Shown here one piece after another: positions 63,855 through 64,000 of a stretch of DNA of 64,000 nt (the first letter of the stretch is position 1; the number at the start of each line of letters is the position of its first letter). Source of the stretch: Heterodera schachtii (Eukaryota; Nematoda; Chromadorea; Rhabditida; Heteroderidae); assembly GCA_023374025.1 (NCBI GenBank), contig SIJG01000064.1, positions 643,943 through 707,942 on the forward strand, given 5' to 3'. A program made the position numbers and the translations under genes. Under the pieces are notes generated by a model. It saw only the letters and a program-made list of their open reading frames with translations. It did no database searches and was not told where the DNA came from.

Positions 63855-63992
63855 AGTGGTTCCAATATTTCACTTCCGATGGGCCCCAATGGCTCATTCT
63901 TTTCGCTGTGTACGGCGCCCGCTCTCTGTGGACAACTTTAGGACTTTTGTTCAACTTTGGCGTTGTGTACATTACTGCCAAATCAAAGTGAT
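63855..63992 (+). CDS. possible last exon of a membrane protein
   Basis: After a TTAAG acceptor-like site at 63850-63856 the frame reads about 45 residues with two hydrophobic stretches (WLILFAVYGA; LGLLFNFGVVYITA) and ends ITAKSK-stop at 63992. A second frame is also open, so the call is weak. Upstream exons were not found. Confidence 0.25.
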
Positions 63993-64000
63993 TAATTAGC

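Overview
The window is nuclear DNA of a nematode, most likely a plant-parasitic tylenchid of the cyst-nematode type (Globodera/Heterodera). Evidence: a cuticle collagen with an N-terminal hydrophobic block, a furin site and a C-terminal YCPCP; a ground-like (hedgehog-related) gene; an ACE-like non-peptidase of the ACN-1 type; AT-rich introns of about 40-60 nt ending in TTTCAG/TTTAG; candidate spliced-leader acceptors directly before start codons; and many GC-AG introns. Nematode is near certain; the genus is inference. All gene models below are hand-spliced from the sequence, and exon phases were checked for continuity.

Layout. 1-4461: no gene seen, with a minisatellite, poly-C tracts and a dispersed repeat. 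4462-7047 (+): FEZF-type six-zinc-finger transcription factor with a foldback element and a small TIR element in its last intron. 7787-9204 (-): cuticle collagen. 9683-9976 (-): a two-exon, 72-residue neuropeptide-like precursor. 9977-22281: about 12 kb with no supported gene, with CT/GA microsatellites, a 617-bp foldback element and a tRNA-like repeat. 22282-25552 (+): 11-exon protein with possible MATH/BTB-like segments. 25553-28166: repeats and one doubtful membrane-protein ORF. 28167-31164 (+): 15-exon Xaa-Pro dipeptidase (prolidase).

31619-36052 is a large imperfect palindrome. Two ~0.89-kb arms each carry the same single-exon 123-residue secreted protein, divergent from the spacer outward ends. 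The spacer holds a ground-like gene (33058-33756, +) and a ~970-bp TIR element. 38044-43456 (+): a very large Gln-rich secreted protein ending in an interrupted MAM-like domain. 44001-45127 (+): secreted TIL-type Cys-rich protein. 45811-50276 or beyond (-): ACN-1-like pseudopeptidase. 52028-55047 (-): PKA-type AGC kinase with a ~320-residue acidic extension. 56072-56801 (-): unrecognised secreted Lys-rich protein. 58323-61629 (+): M13 neprilysin-like protease. 61962-62516 (-): secreted mucin-like repeat protein. The last kilobase has only one possible exon of a membrane protein.

Genes are not arranged in an obvious operon. Many products are secreted or surface proteins: cuticle collagen, hedgehog-related, TIL, MAM, ACN-1 and M13 proteins, mucin-like and two lineage-restricted-looking proteins. 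This suits a window rich in cuticle, extracellular-matrix and signalling genes. Of roughly 95 introns reconstructed, about eight are GC-AG.
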